From JAFLCL01 sp964502175 (GTDB lineage: Bacteria; Myxococcota_A; Polyangia; Polyangiales; Sandaracinaceae): DNA of 64,000 nt. Shown here piece after piece: positions 34,287 through 42,254 of the stretch. The notes below the pieces were generated by a model. The model ran no database searches and had not been told where the DNA came from. It worked only from the letters and a program-made list of their open reading frames with translations. Location: the NCBI GenBank assembly GCA_964502175.1, contig CAZCVE010000011.1, forward strand, positions 124,001 through 188,000. The letters run 5' to 3'. The stretch's first letter is position 1. Each line of letters starts with the position of its first letter. The position numbers were made by a program, and so were the translations under genes.

Positions 34287-35918
34287 TCAGCGCCAGCCGG
34301 CGAAGCGCGCGCTGCCCTGCACCGGCGCGCTCGCGGGCGCAGGCCCTCCGACCACGACGTTCGCGGGCACGGCCGTCACGCCCGGCTGCGTGTGGATGAG
34401 CTGCGGCGGCGCCGCCGATCCGAGCACGAGCACCGGCGGCGTCGGCTCCACGATCACGTTGCCGCCGTTCGACGCGACGGGCTCGTACGCGCTGGGCTCG
34501 GAGACGGGCGCGGGCACCCGCGCGAGCGTGCCCGCGTGAGTTCGACGGAGCAGATCGAGGGGCTCCGACAAGGTCGCTGCGCGCGTGGCGTCCGCCGTGA
34601 CGAGCCGACGCTGCGCGGCCTCGACCGCGATCAACGTCGAGCGCAGCCAGCCCTCGGCCGTGGTGACGTCGCCGCGCTCGTCCGCCTGCGCCGCTTGGTA
34701 GAGGCCGATCGCCGCGTAGCCCATCGTCGCCGCGCGGTAGAGGCCGGGCTGATCGAGCCCGACGATCTCGTAGGTGTCCGCCCCGTCGTAGCCGAACGCC
34801 GCGTCCTGACGCGCGACGATCTGCTCGACGCCATCGAGCGTCCGGAAGCGGACCTCGATCGGCACCGACGACGGCGCGACGCCCGGTGGGATCTCGACCT
34901 CGTAGAGGCCCACGTACGCGTCGCTCGCCGCGAAGTCTCCGACGCGCACGTGCGCGTCACGCCCTGTCTCGTCGAGCTGCACGCGCTGATCGAACGCGCG
35001 GAGCAGCCGTCCGCCCGACGGCGCGCGCACGAGGAGCTCCACCGATCGCGCGGACGCTTCGTTCAGCGATCGCACGTACGTCGCGAAGACACGCTCGACC
35101 TCCGCGGGCTGATCGACGAAGTGGAACGCGCCGCCGTGATCTTCGGCGACGGCCTCGAGCAGCTCGAAGTCGATGGCCTGACCGACACCGATCGTCGTGA
35201 CGGGGATGTGGCGCGCGAGCAGCGGCGTGGCCGCGTGGAGGATGTCGCTGCGGCCCGTGAGGCCGGACGTCGCGATGCCGTCCGAGAGGAAGACGATGCG
35301 CGCGTTGTCGCTCTGCGTGCCGAGCGCGAGCCTCACGCCCTCGCCCAGACCCGCGTGGATGTTCGTGCCGCCGCTCGCGTAGAGCTGATCGATCGCTCCC
35401 TCTACGACGTGCCGAGCGCTGCCGACCGGTGTGAGCGGCAGCGCGACGTGCGCGTCGTCCGAGAACGTGACGAACGCGATGCGGTCCTCTGGATCGAGCG
35501 TCTCGAGCATGCGCGCGAGCGCGTGCCGCACCGCCGTGATCTTGCCGCCCTCGTTCATCGATCCCGACACGTCGATCACGACGACGAGATCCGCCGCCGC
35601 GCGCACCGTGCGCGGCAGACCTCGCACCGTGATGCCGAGCAGCGCGGTCGCGCCCTCGCGCGGCAGGTGCGGGTTCGCGATGCGCGCGTCCACGTAGAGC
35701 GCGCTCGCGTCCGCGGAGTCGAGCACCGCAGGCGTCGCATCTTCTTGGGCGAAGCGGTTCACGAAGTCGGCCACGCGCACCTCGTGCGATGCCATCGTGC
35801 GCCCCGACTGCGAGGCCTGACGAAAGCGCGTGTACGACGCGTTCGAGCCCGCGCACGCCGCGAGCCCCATCCCGATCACACACACCCAGAGCCAACCAGC
35901 CATCCGTTCCACGCGCAT
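34287..35918 (-). CDS. VWA-domain lipoprotein, first gene of ECF sigma operon
   Basis: The 543-residue protein has a lipobox (LAAC, Cys22), then a von Willebrand A domain with the metal site DVSGSMN (Asp116, Ser118, Ser120), TNIHAGLGEG and FLSDGIAT. A beta-rich domain follows, and the C-terminal tail is Pro/Val-rich. GGAGG lies 5 bp before the ATG at 35918, which favours it over the GTG one codon earlier. It resembles YfbK-like VWA proteins (DUF3520 type). It leads an operon with the ECF sigma factor, so it may be the envelope sensor or the main target of that sigma. Confidence 0.82.
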   Translation of the reverse strand: MRVERMAGWLWVCVIGMGLAACAGSNASYTRFRQASQSGRTMASHEVRVADFVNRFAQEDATPAVLDSADASALYVDARIANPHLPREGATALLGITVRGLPRTVRAAADLVVVIDVSGSMNEGGKITAVRHALARMLETLDPEDRIAFVTFSDDAHVALPLTPVGSARHVVEGAIDQLYASGGTNIHAGLGEGVRLALGTQSDNARIVFLSDGIATSGLTGRSDILHAATPLLARHIPVTTIGVGQAIDFELLEAVAEDHGGAFHFVDQPAEVERVFATYVRSLNEASARSVELLVRAPSGGRLLRAFDQRVQLDETGRDAHVRVGDFAASDAYVGLYEVEIPPGVAPSSVPIEVRFRTLDGVEQIVARQDAAFGYDGADTYEIVGLDQPGLYRAATMGYAAIGLYQAAQADERGDVTTAEGWLRSTLIAVEAAQRRLVTADATRAATLSEPLDLLRRTHAGTLARVPAPVSEPSAYEPVASNGGNVIVEPTPPVLVLGSAAPPQLIHTQPGVTAVPANVVVGGPAPASAPVQGSARFAGWR

Positions 35919-36025
35919 CACAGCCTCCGTTCTCGCGGGGGAAACGTGCCGGTCCCCGCGCCCTTACACGGCGTCGCGCGCGAGCCCCCAACTCGGCGGA
36001 ATCATTGTCTGTTACCGTTCGGGCC

Positions 36026-36778
36026 GTGGCCGGACGCACCTTCGTGATCGGAGACATCCACGGCGAGCTCGATCAGCTCCGCGCGCTCGTCGCGAAGCTG
36101 CCGCTGCTCGACGCGGAGGACACGCTCGTCTTCCTCGGCGACTACATCGATCGCGGGCCGCAGTCCGAAGAGGTCGTGCGCGTCGTGCGTCGCTTCGATC
36201 ACGACCTCGGCTGCAAGGTGATCCTCCTGCGCGGCAACCACGAGGACGCGTGGCTGCGCGTCGTCGAGCGCGGCTGGGTCGAGTTCGTGTTCCCGCCGGG
36301 CAACGGCTGCCTCGCGACGATGCGCTCGTACACCAACGGCGCGCGCGTGACCGAAGACGAGATGCCGCGCGAGGACGAGGTCGTCGCGCTCCACTCCGGC
36401 AGCTTCTTCCCGCCCGAGATCGTCGCGTGGATGAAGGATCTGCCGTTCTGGTACGAGGACGAGCATGCCATCTACGTGCACGCGGGCCTGCTCCGTCGCG
36501 ACGGGCAGTTCCTCCATCCGCGCGACACCGACCCGATGATGGCGCTGATCTGGACGCGCTCGGACGAGTTCTTCCGCGAGTACCGCGGCAAGCGCGTCGT
36601 CGTCGGCCACACGAAGACCGACTACCTCCCGCCCGAGCTCGACACGCTCACTCCGCACGATCCCGCCGACGTGTGGGCGGGAGAGTGCGTCGTCGCGATC
36701 GACACAGGCTGCGGCCGTGCCGACGGCTTCCTCACCTGCGTGGAGCTGCCCTCGCTGACGATCTACGAGTCGCGCTGA
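36026..36778 (+). CDS. PPP-family metallophosphoesterase (serine/threonine phosphatase-like)
   Basis: The 250-residue protein has all PPP signatures: GDIHGE (9-14), GDYIDRG (about 41-47) and RGNHED (about 70-75), plus two later His ligands in YVHAGLL and VVVGHTKTD. It may dephosphorylate proteins or Ap4A. The GTG at 36026 gives the canonical N-terminus; earlier in-frame codons overlap antisense to the VWA gene. It converges with the AbiE pair, leaving 4 bp. Confidence 0.88.
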   Translation: MAGRTFVIGDIHGELDQLRALVAKLPLLDAEDTLVFLGDYIDRGPQSEEVVRVVRRFDHDLGCKVILLRGNHEDAWLRVVERGWVEFVFPPGNGCLATMRSYTNGARVTEDEMPREDEVVALHSGSFFPPEIVAWMKDLPFWYEDEHAIYVHAGLLRRDGQFLHPRDTDPMMALIWTRSDEFFREYRGKRVVVGHTKTDYLPPELDTLTPHDPADVWAGECVVAIDTGCGRADGFLTCVELPSLTIYESR

Positions 36779-36782
36779 TCGG

Positions 36783-37403
36783 TCAGAGCGCCGGAGCGGC
36801 CCTCGCGAGCAGCTCGTCGAGCTTCTGTGACGTCAGCGTGCGGCTTCGCGCCGACGGGATCTTCGCGAGCCAGCGCGTCAGCTCCTTCCGCCGGAAGCCG
36901 CGAGGTAGCTCGAGCTCCGGCAGGCTCGTGAAGAGCCGCGAGCGCCCGCTCGACAAGTACGCGAAGTCGAAGAGCGCCTTCTCGGCGGTCGCCACCTTCG
37001 CGCCGCGCTCGGTCTCCTCGAAGCCGCCGAACACCTCCGGCGCCACGTGGTGCATGGAGAAGGTACCGGCCTCGGTCCTCAGCTTCTGCGTCTTCGCGAG
37101 CGACACGGCGTACACGACCTCGGGGATCTGCTCGATGAGCCCGTGCCGGTGCAGCGCCGTCTGGAGCGACACGTAGGCCGGCAACGGCGCGACCAGGTAT
37201 TCGGGCACGCGCAGCGGATCGAGCGAGTCCTCGAGCCACCACGTGCCGTGCCGCAGCTTGCGCAGGAGGCCCGCCGTTCCGAGTCGCGTCAGGGTCTGGC
37301 TCGCCGCCGCCGTGCTGAGCCCCAGGGCCGCGGCCGCATCCGCCGTCTCGAGCGCAGGGACGCCGAGCCGCTTCAGAATGGCGAGAGCGTCGACCGGAGT
37401 CAT
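36783..37403 (-). CDS. AbiEi-type antitoxin (type IV toxin-antitoxin)
   Basis: The 206-residue protein has an N-terminal winged HTH (VDALAILKRLGVPALETADA and GLSTAAASQTLTRL) and the C-terminal domain of AbiEi antitoxins (PAYVSLQTALHRHGLIEQIP, then KVATAEKALFDFAYL). The ATG at 37403 overlaps the stop of the nucleotidyltransferase gene by 4 bp. In the canonical abiE operon the antitoxin gene is first; here it is second. It should repress the operon and counter the toxin. Confidence 0.85.
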   Translation of the reverse strand: MTPVDALAILKRLGVPALETADAAAALGLSTAAASQTLTRLGTAGLLRKLRHGTWWLEDSLDPLRVPEYLVAPLPAYVSLQTALHRHGLIEQIPEVVYAVSLAKTQKLRTEAGTFSMHHVAPEVFGGFEETERGAKVATAEKALFDFAYLSSGRSRLFTSLPELELPRGFRRKELTRWLAKIPSARSRTLTSQKLDELLARAAPAL

Positions 37404-38164
37404 CGGAGCGCCTCCAACCTGACGACCACGTCCTCCTGCATGGCGTCCCACGCCGAGCGATCCGCGTAGAGCTCAGCGTGGCTCGGCTCGAGATACGCGA
37501 CGACCTTGGAGGCGTACTCGTCGAACGAGATCGACATCGCATTCTCGATGGCGTCCTCGAGCCACTTCTTGGCGGGGGCATCGAGCGCGAAGTCCGCTGC
37601 GTCGGACCGCGCCAGCAGCAGCGAGAGGTCGAACACGTCGCGCGCCTGCGGCTCGATCCGCGCGGCGAGCGCATGGATCTTCTGCCGAATCGCGTACGGC
37701 GTCGTGTAGTGCGTGGCCAGGACCGGTGTGAGCCCGTACGGCCGGAGCACCTCGCGCTCGGTCGCCTCGAACGCCGTTCCCTCGATGTCATCGCGCCGCG
37801 AGAACTCCACCTTCGTCCGGATCGGCAGCTCGTCCCCTCGACGCCGAAGCCCCACCTTCCAGCGCTGCGTCGTCTCCGTCTGCTTCGGCGCAGACACCTC
37901 GACGATGGTGAGCTCGTGGGTCTTGAGCGGAGCGGACACGATGGGTGACGCGAGCAAGCGGTCGACCTTGTTCTTCAGCGTCTCCTTCGCGATCACGACG
38001 ACGTCGAGATCCATGTCCTCGGAGTAGCGGACGCTGCCGAAGAAGAAGCGCAGGTTGCACCCGCCCTCGAGCGCGATGAGCCCCTTGTCCTCACCCTTCG
38101 CGACGAGCGCGCGCAGGAAGACGAGGTGGAACAGCTCCGTGCTCTGGCGAACGGTGAGGGCCAC
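37400..38164 (-). CDS. AbiEii-type nucleotidyltransferase toxin
   Basis: The 254-residue protein is a nucleotidyltransferase-fold toxin: GGCNLRFFFGSVRYSEDMDL gives the GS motif and the two catalytic Asp residues, and IRQKIHALAARIEPQARDVFD is the conserved C-terminal Lys/Asp block. AbiEii toxins inhibit growth through GTP-dependent nucleotidyl transfer and protect against phages. The start is a GTG just downstream of a large inverted repeat. The gene precedes its antitoxin gene, the reverse of the usual order. Confidence 0.85.
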   Translation of the reverse strand: MALTVRQSTELFHLVFLRALVAKGEDKGLIALEGGCNLRFFFGSVRYSEDMDLDVVVIAKETLKNKVDRLLASPIVSAPLKTHELTIVEVSAPKQTETTQRWKVGLRRRGDELPIRTKVEFSRRDDIEGTAFEATEREVLRPYGLTPVLATHYTTPYAIRQKIHALAARIEPQARDVFDLSLLLARSDAADFALDAPAKKWLEDAIENAMSISFDEYASKVVAYLEPSHAELYADRSAWDAMQEDVVVRLEALR

Positions 38165-38172
38165 GGAGTGGC

Positions 38173-38210
38173 AATGCCAAAATTCAACTACTCACGCAAA
38201 TTTCGGCATT
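38173..38210. promoter_or_regulatory. Inverted repeat upstream of the AbiE-type operon
   Basis: AATGCCAAAATT and AATTTCGGCATT (arms 38173-38184 and 38199-38210) are 12-bp arms with one mismatch and a 14-bp spacer. The stretch is AT-rich in a GC-rich region and ends 9 bp before the toxin GTG. It fits an AbiEi-bound operator. Confidence 0.6.
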
Positions 38211-38247
38211 GATGTTCAGCCGGATGAACCTCTGATGCGCGTCCGGA

Positions 38248-39624
38248 TCACGGCGTCGCGCGGAGCTCCACGTCGGCCTCGCGCGTGACGATCACCGCGC
38301 CGCCGTCGTCGTAGCCGCGCAGCGTGATGCGTCGACGGCCGAGCGTCGTGAAGGTGCGCGTGATCGCGCGGCGCGTGCTGCGCGTGTCGCCGGAGACCTC
38401 GTCGACGAGCGGGGTTCCGTCGGCGTCGACCTCGATCGCGACGACCGCGGCGCCCGGTCGCTCGAGGCCGATCTCGAACGTGTCGCCCGTGCGCGGCTGC
38501 ACGAAGAGAGCGTCGCTCGCGCTCGCCTCGATCCATGCCGTGCGCGACGCGAGCTCGACGCCCATGCCGTCGCGCGCGGTCGCCTCGATGCGGTGTCCTT
38601 CGCCGTCGGCGCACCCACCGACGAGGCGCGCGAAGCCCTCAGCCCGCACACCCTCGCCCACGTCGCGACCGTCGATCGTGTACGCGACGCGCTCGGTGCC
38701 CATCGGCGGCTCGGCGCGCAGCGTGTAGCCCTCGGTACCTCGATCCCAACGCACCGCGAAGGTCTCGTCGATCTCGCTGCACACCGCGCCGATCGGGAAG
38801 CCCTCGGCGGGCGACATGCGCAGGCGCGCTTCGGTCATCGGGCCGTAGTCGCCGTCTTCCGCGATCATGTCGTCGGGGTGGTTGCGGTTCCACAAGCGCT
38901 GGAACGCGCGCACCGAGAGGCCCGGGAGCGACACGCCCGCTGCTGTGTAGTCGTAGTGAGGCGGGTCGCCGGAACCGAGCCATCGCCAGCCGTTGCCCTC
39001 GAGCGCGCTCCGCCACGCGCTGTACTCGGACGTGTCGATCGCGAGGCCCGACTCGTGCGGGCTCGTGCCCGGTGACGCCGCGAGCGTGATGCCGCAGAGG
39101 CCCGCGCGGTACCAACGATAGAGCATCAGCTGCTGCGGCAGCGTGCGCAGTGTGCTGTTCACGCTGAGTGATCCGGGACCGTCCTCGATCGCTCTCGCGA
39201 GTCCCGCGGCCGCAGGGCTCTGCAGCCACGGCAGCGCCGCCGATCCGAGCTCGAGGCCCGGGATGCCGTCGATGCGCGCCATCGTGCCGGGCTCGAGACA
39301 CTCGAGCTCTTCGATCAGCTGCTCCGAGAGCGGACGCACCACCGCCGTCGAACAACCCCCGCCCGCGACGGCCTCGTCGATCGTCAGCCCTTCGTCGCTC
39401 GTGCCGAACGGCGGCTCGAAGCACGTCGGCATGCCCGCGTCGGAGCTCGAGTACGCGTCGACGCTCGAGCGCGCATCGAGCGGCGGTCCCGCGTCGACGC
39501 TGGGATCGAGGTAGGCGTCGGCGGCCGGCGCGCCCGTGTCGTTCCCGCGGATCTCGCCCTCGCAACCTGCGAGCAGCGAGAGCGACACGATCGTGATCGT
39601 CGAAGAAAGACGGCGGATCGACAT
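38248..39624 (-). CDS. M15-type D,D-carboxypeptidase-like lipoprotein
   Basis: The 458-residue protein has a lipobox (SLLAGC, Cys21), an Asp/Ser-rich spacer and a peptidase-M15-like domain (about 170-255) with the zinc motif SPHESGLAID (S-x-H-x2-G-x-A-x-D) and a later PPHYDY His. A peptidoglycan-binding-like segment follows (FQRLWNRNHPDDMIAEDGDY), then beta-rich domains. It probably trims or binds peptidoglycan in the envelope. The ATG at 39624 was chosen for the signal sequence. It has a relative at 53415-54959. Confidence 0.75.
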   Translation of the reverse strand: MSIRRLSSTITIVSLSLLAGCEGEIRGNDTGAPAADAYLDPSVDAGPPLDARSSVDAYSSSDAGMPTCFEPPFGTSDEGLTIDEAVAGGGCSTAVVRPLSEQLIEELECLEPGTMARIDGIPGLELGSAALPWLQSPAAAGLARAIEDGPGSLSVNSTLRTLPQQLMLYRWYRAGLCGITLAASPGTSPHESGLAIDTSEYSAWRSALEGNGWRWLGSGDPPHYDYTAAGVSLPGLSVRAFQRLWNRNHPDDMIAEDGDYGPMTEARLRMSPAEGFPIGAVCSEIDETFAVRWDRGTEGYTLRAEPPMGTERVAYTIDGRDVGEGVRAEGFARLVGGCADGEGHRIEATARDGMGVELASRTAWIEASASDALFVQPRTGDTFEIGLERPGAAVVAIEVDADGTPLVDEVSGDTRSTRRAITRTFTTLGRRRITLRGYDDGGAVIVTREADVELRATP

Positions 39625-39695
39625 GGCCGCGAGAGTGCCTGCGTTTTCTCGGTCACACCACGTCGCCTCGTGCGTTTCATCGGCCGGAGGTCCCG

Positions 39696-40184
39696 ATGAA
39701 CGTCCTCGTCCACGTACGCGTCTCCGTGCTCGTCGCCTCGCTCGCTGCGTGCCTCGGTCTGCTCGGGTGCGCCGCCGATGGGGCACCGATCGAAGGCGAC
39801 CTCGTGGTCACCGAGGCAGGCCTCGCGGCCCCGGTTCCGATGGGGACCGCGTGCACGTTCCGTCTTCGGCCCGCGTGGCGACAAGGTGTCGACTGCCAGT
39901 TGCTCGTCACGTGTCCGAACGAGACGGACGGCACCGATCTCTTCGGAGGTCGTCGTGTCGGCGGCTATGCGCGGTGCGAGACCGCCGACCATGCGTTCCT
40001 CCGCGCGCTCGACGACGATCACCTCGATGGTGATCCGGCGATCGATCTGGATCTGAACGCGCACACGCTCACGTGGCGTGATCGCGCCTCGGCGCAGACG
40101 CTCACGCTCTCGATCGTCGGCGACACGCGTCCGACGGTGTGGACCGAGGAGCGATCAGCGCGGGGGAATGCGCACCTCGACTAG
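39696..40184 (+). CDS. Hypothetical lipoprotein
   Basis: The 162-residue protein has a lipoprotein signal ending CLGLLGC (Cys about residue 25) and a compact C-terminal domain with four cysteines. The family is not recognised. Its 3' end overlaps the convergent allA gene by 30 bp. It is divergent from the M15-type gene across a 71-bp space. Confidence 0.6.
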   Translation: MNVLVHVRVSVLVASLAACLGLLGCAADGAPIEGDLVVTEAGLAAPVPMGTACTFRLRPAWRQGVDCQLLVTCPNETDGTDLFGGRRVGGYARCETADHAFLRALDDDHLDGDPAIDLDLNAHTLTWRDRASAQTLTLSIVGDTRPTVWTEERSARGNAHLD

Positions 40185-40673
40185 GCCGGGCTCGATCGCG
40201 ACCTCGTGGCAGTCGCCTTCGGTGCCGTCCGAGAAGAGCGCGTTGACGAAGTCTGCGACCTCGTCGAGCGCGATCATCGGGTGGTGCCACACGCCCGGCG
40301 CATAAGTGATCGCGCACGGCCCCTCGACGACGAACGCCTCGAGCGTCGAGAGATCGGGCGCGTCACCGCCGAGCGCGACCACGACGACGAAGCGGCGCGC
40401 CCGCATCGGCGCGAACATCTGCGTCGAGCTCGGGTGTCGCTCGAGTCTGCGCACCTCGATCACGTCGCCGGCCGTCCACGGGTGACAGCGGAAGAGCGAC
40501 GCCGTGCAACGCGCCTCGGCCCCGCGGCGTGACTCGAGCACGGCGAGCGCGTCCCACGCCTCGGCGGTTCCGTGGTTCGCCGAGCGCGCCGACTCGCGAC
40601 TGCCCGCGACGACGAGCGAGCCATACGGCGCATAGCGCGCACGATCGATCGGAGTCGCGATCACAGTCTTCAT
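40155..40673 (-). CDS. allA: Ureidoglycolate lyase
   Basis: The 172-residue cupin-like enzyme cleaves ureidoglycolate to glyoxylate and urea, the last step of allantoin breakdown. Family motifs are VRRLERHPSSTQMFAPM near the middle and GVWHHPMIAL near the C-terminus. The ATG at 40673 starts MKTVIATPID, the normal N-terminus. It lies 6.5 kb away from the main urate-degradation genes (47.1-52.3 kb), on the other strand. It overlaps the end of the lipoprotein gene at 39696. Confidence 0.85.
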   Translation of the reverse strand: MKTVIATPIDRARYAPYGSLVVAGSRESARSANHGTAEAWDALAVLESRRGAEARCTASLFRCHPWTAGDVIEVRRLERHPSSTQMFAPMRARRFVVVVALGGDAPDLSTLEAFVVEGPCAITYAPGVWHHPMIALDEVADFVNALFSDGTEGDCHEVAIEPGLVEVRIPPR

Positions 40674-40837
40674 GCCGCCTAGCACGCTACCACTGGACAC
40701 CCACAGGAGGGCGAACGAGCACGGCGCACGGGACCGGCGTCTGCCGCCATCGGACGCTGGGCTCCGCGACTGTCGCGCGCCGTGTGCACCGATCGTTGAC
40801 GTTGTGTACGTCCGCTCGCTCGTATGGAATCACCGTC

Positions 40838-42052
40838 ATGCATACCCGCACGTGGTCTCCCGCGGTCATCGCGCTGTCGCTCGCAGCTTGCAGCGGCGCG
40901 ACCACCATCGCAGACACGCCCGCCACCGTCGCCCTCTTCTTCCAGGAGCCACCCCAGCGCGCTCGGTTCGAGGACGGCGAGGTGCTGGTGTTCGAGGTCA
41001 TGGTGCGCAACGAGGGCACCTCTCCTCTGGTGTTGGAGTCGGTCGCACTGTCCGGCGACGCCTTCGCGTGGACGCCAACCACCGACGTCTGCGAGGACCT
41101 CAAGTCCTATCCGCCCTTCGATCTGGAGACATTGCCCGACCTCCGCGAGATCGGACCGCGCCTCGCGGAGCTCGGGCTCGACGACGTGCCGCGATGCGTC
41201 GTGCTCCCGAGCAGCACGATGTTCGTCCCGATCTGGGCTCGCGAGACGGGGCGCGAGGGCGACCCGACACGCGTCACGTTGCGCTTCCGCGATCACGCCG
41301 CGCCCGTGTCCATCGAAGTGCCCGTGCCGGCGGCGCGGGACCCGCTCGTGCTCGGAGCACCTCTGCGCGGGGGTCCTTGGTTGTTGATCTCCGGGCTCTC
41401 GGCGAACGCGCCCCACAGATGGCAAGCGGTCCAGGTGCAGGGAGCCCCGCACTGGGCGCAGCGCTTCGCGGTGGACATCGAGCGCCTCGACGACGCCGGC
41501 TGCCTGGTCCCCGAGGGCGCATCGCTCGAGGAGAACACGCGCTACTTCGGCTACGGACAGGACGTGCTCGCCGTGGCAGACGCGCGCGTTGCCCGCGTGG
41601 TCGACGGCATCCCCGAGAACGTGCCCGGCGTCGAATCGCGTGCAGTCGCCATCACGACGGAGACGGTGACCGGCAACGCAGTGTGGCTCGACCTCGGCGA
41701 GAACCGATTCGCGTTCTACGCTCACCTCGTTCCGGGCTCGGTACGCGTGCGCGAGGGAGACACCGTGCGCCGCGGCGATGTCCTCGGGAGCCTCGGCAAC
41801 TCCGGAAACTCGACGTCCCCGCACCTGCACTTCCACGTCGCCGAAGGCCTCGGCGGTCTGGAAACGAACGGGATCGCCTACGTCCTCGAAGGGTTTCGCA
41901 TGCACGACGCGGAGATCCCCGACACCTTCGAGGAAGCCGGGGAAGCGGGTCGGTGTCTCCGGTTCGCGCCCGAGGGTCGCGCGGTCCGCGCCGCGCTGCC
42001 CTCGTTCGAGCGCGTCGTGGTGTTCGATGATCCAGTGGCCACGCCGGACTGA
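40838..42052 (+). CDS. M23-type metallopeptidase lipoprotein
   Basis: The 404-residue protein has a lipobox (SLAAC, Cys18), a beta-rich N-terminal domain (VMVRNEGTSPLVLESV) and a C-terminal M23/LytM domain. Metal ligands appear as PHWAQRFAVDI (His and Asp) and SPHLHFHVAE (His-x-His), with YAHLVPGSVRVREGDTVRRG in between. M23 enzymes cut peptidoglycan cross-bridges. The ATG at 40838 begins the signal peptide. It is divergent from allA. Confidence 0.82.
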   Translation: MHTRTWSPAVIALSLAACSGATTIADTPATVALFFQEPPQRARFEDGEVLVFEVMVRNEGTSPLVLESVALSGDAFAWTPTTDVCEDLKSYPPFDLETLPDLREIGPRLAELGLDDVPRCVVLPSSTMFVPIWARETGREGDPTRVTLRFRDHAAPVSIEVPVPAARDPLVLGAPLRGGPWLLISGLSANAPHRWQAVQVQGAPHWAQRFAVDIERLDDAGCLVPEGASLEENTRYFGYGQDVLAVADARVARVVDGIPENVPGVESRAVAITTETVTGNAVWLDLGENRFAFYAHLVPGSVRVREGDTVRRGDVLGSLGNSGNSTSPHLHFHVAEGLGGLETNGIAYVLEGFRMHDAEIPDTFEEAGEAGRCLRFAPEGRAVRAALPSFERVVVFDDPVATPD

Positions 42053-42254
42053 GCGCCCCGGGGGCCTCGCGATCGTGCTCGAGCGCCACGCCGCGACCCA
42101 AACCTCGTGGGGCTCGAGGGTCTCTGGGTCGCTCGCCTCTGGGTGGGCGACACCGAGACCGAGCATGCGGTCTCGACCTTGGGAGTGAGCTCTCGCGTGA
42201 CTCGTCGGGTCACGCGTGGGGTCGCGCTCCGTCTCCTCGCCCCGCAGGTGACCC

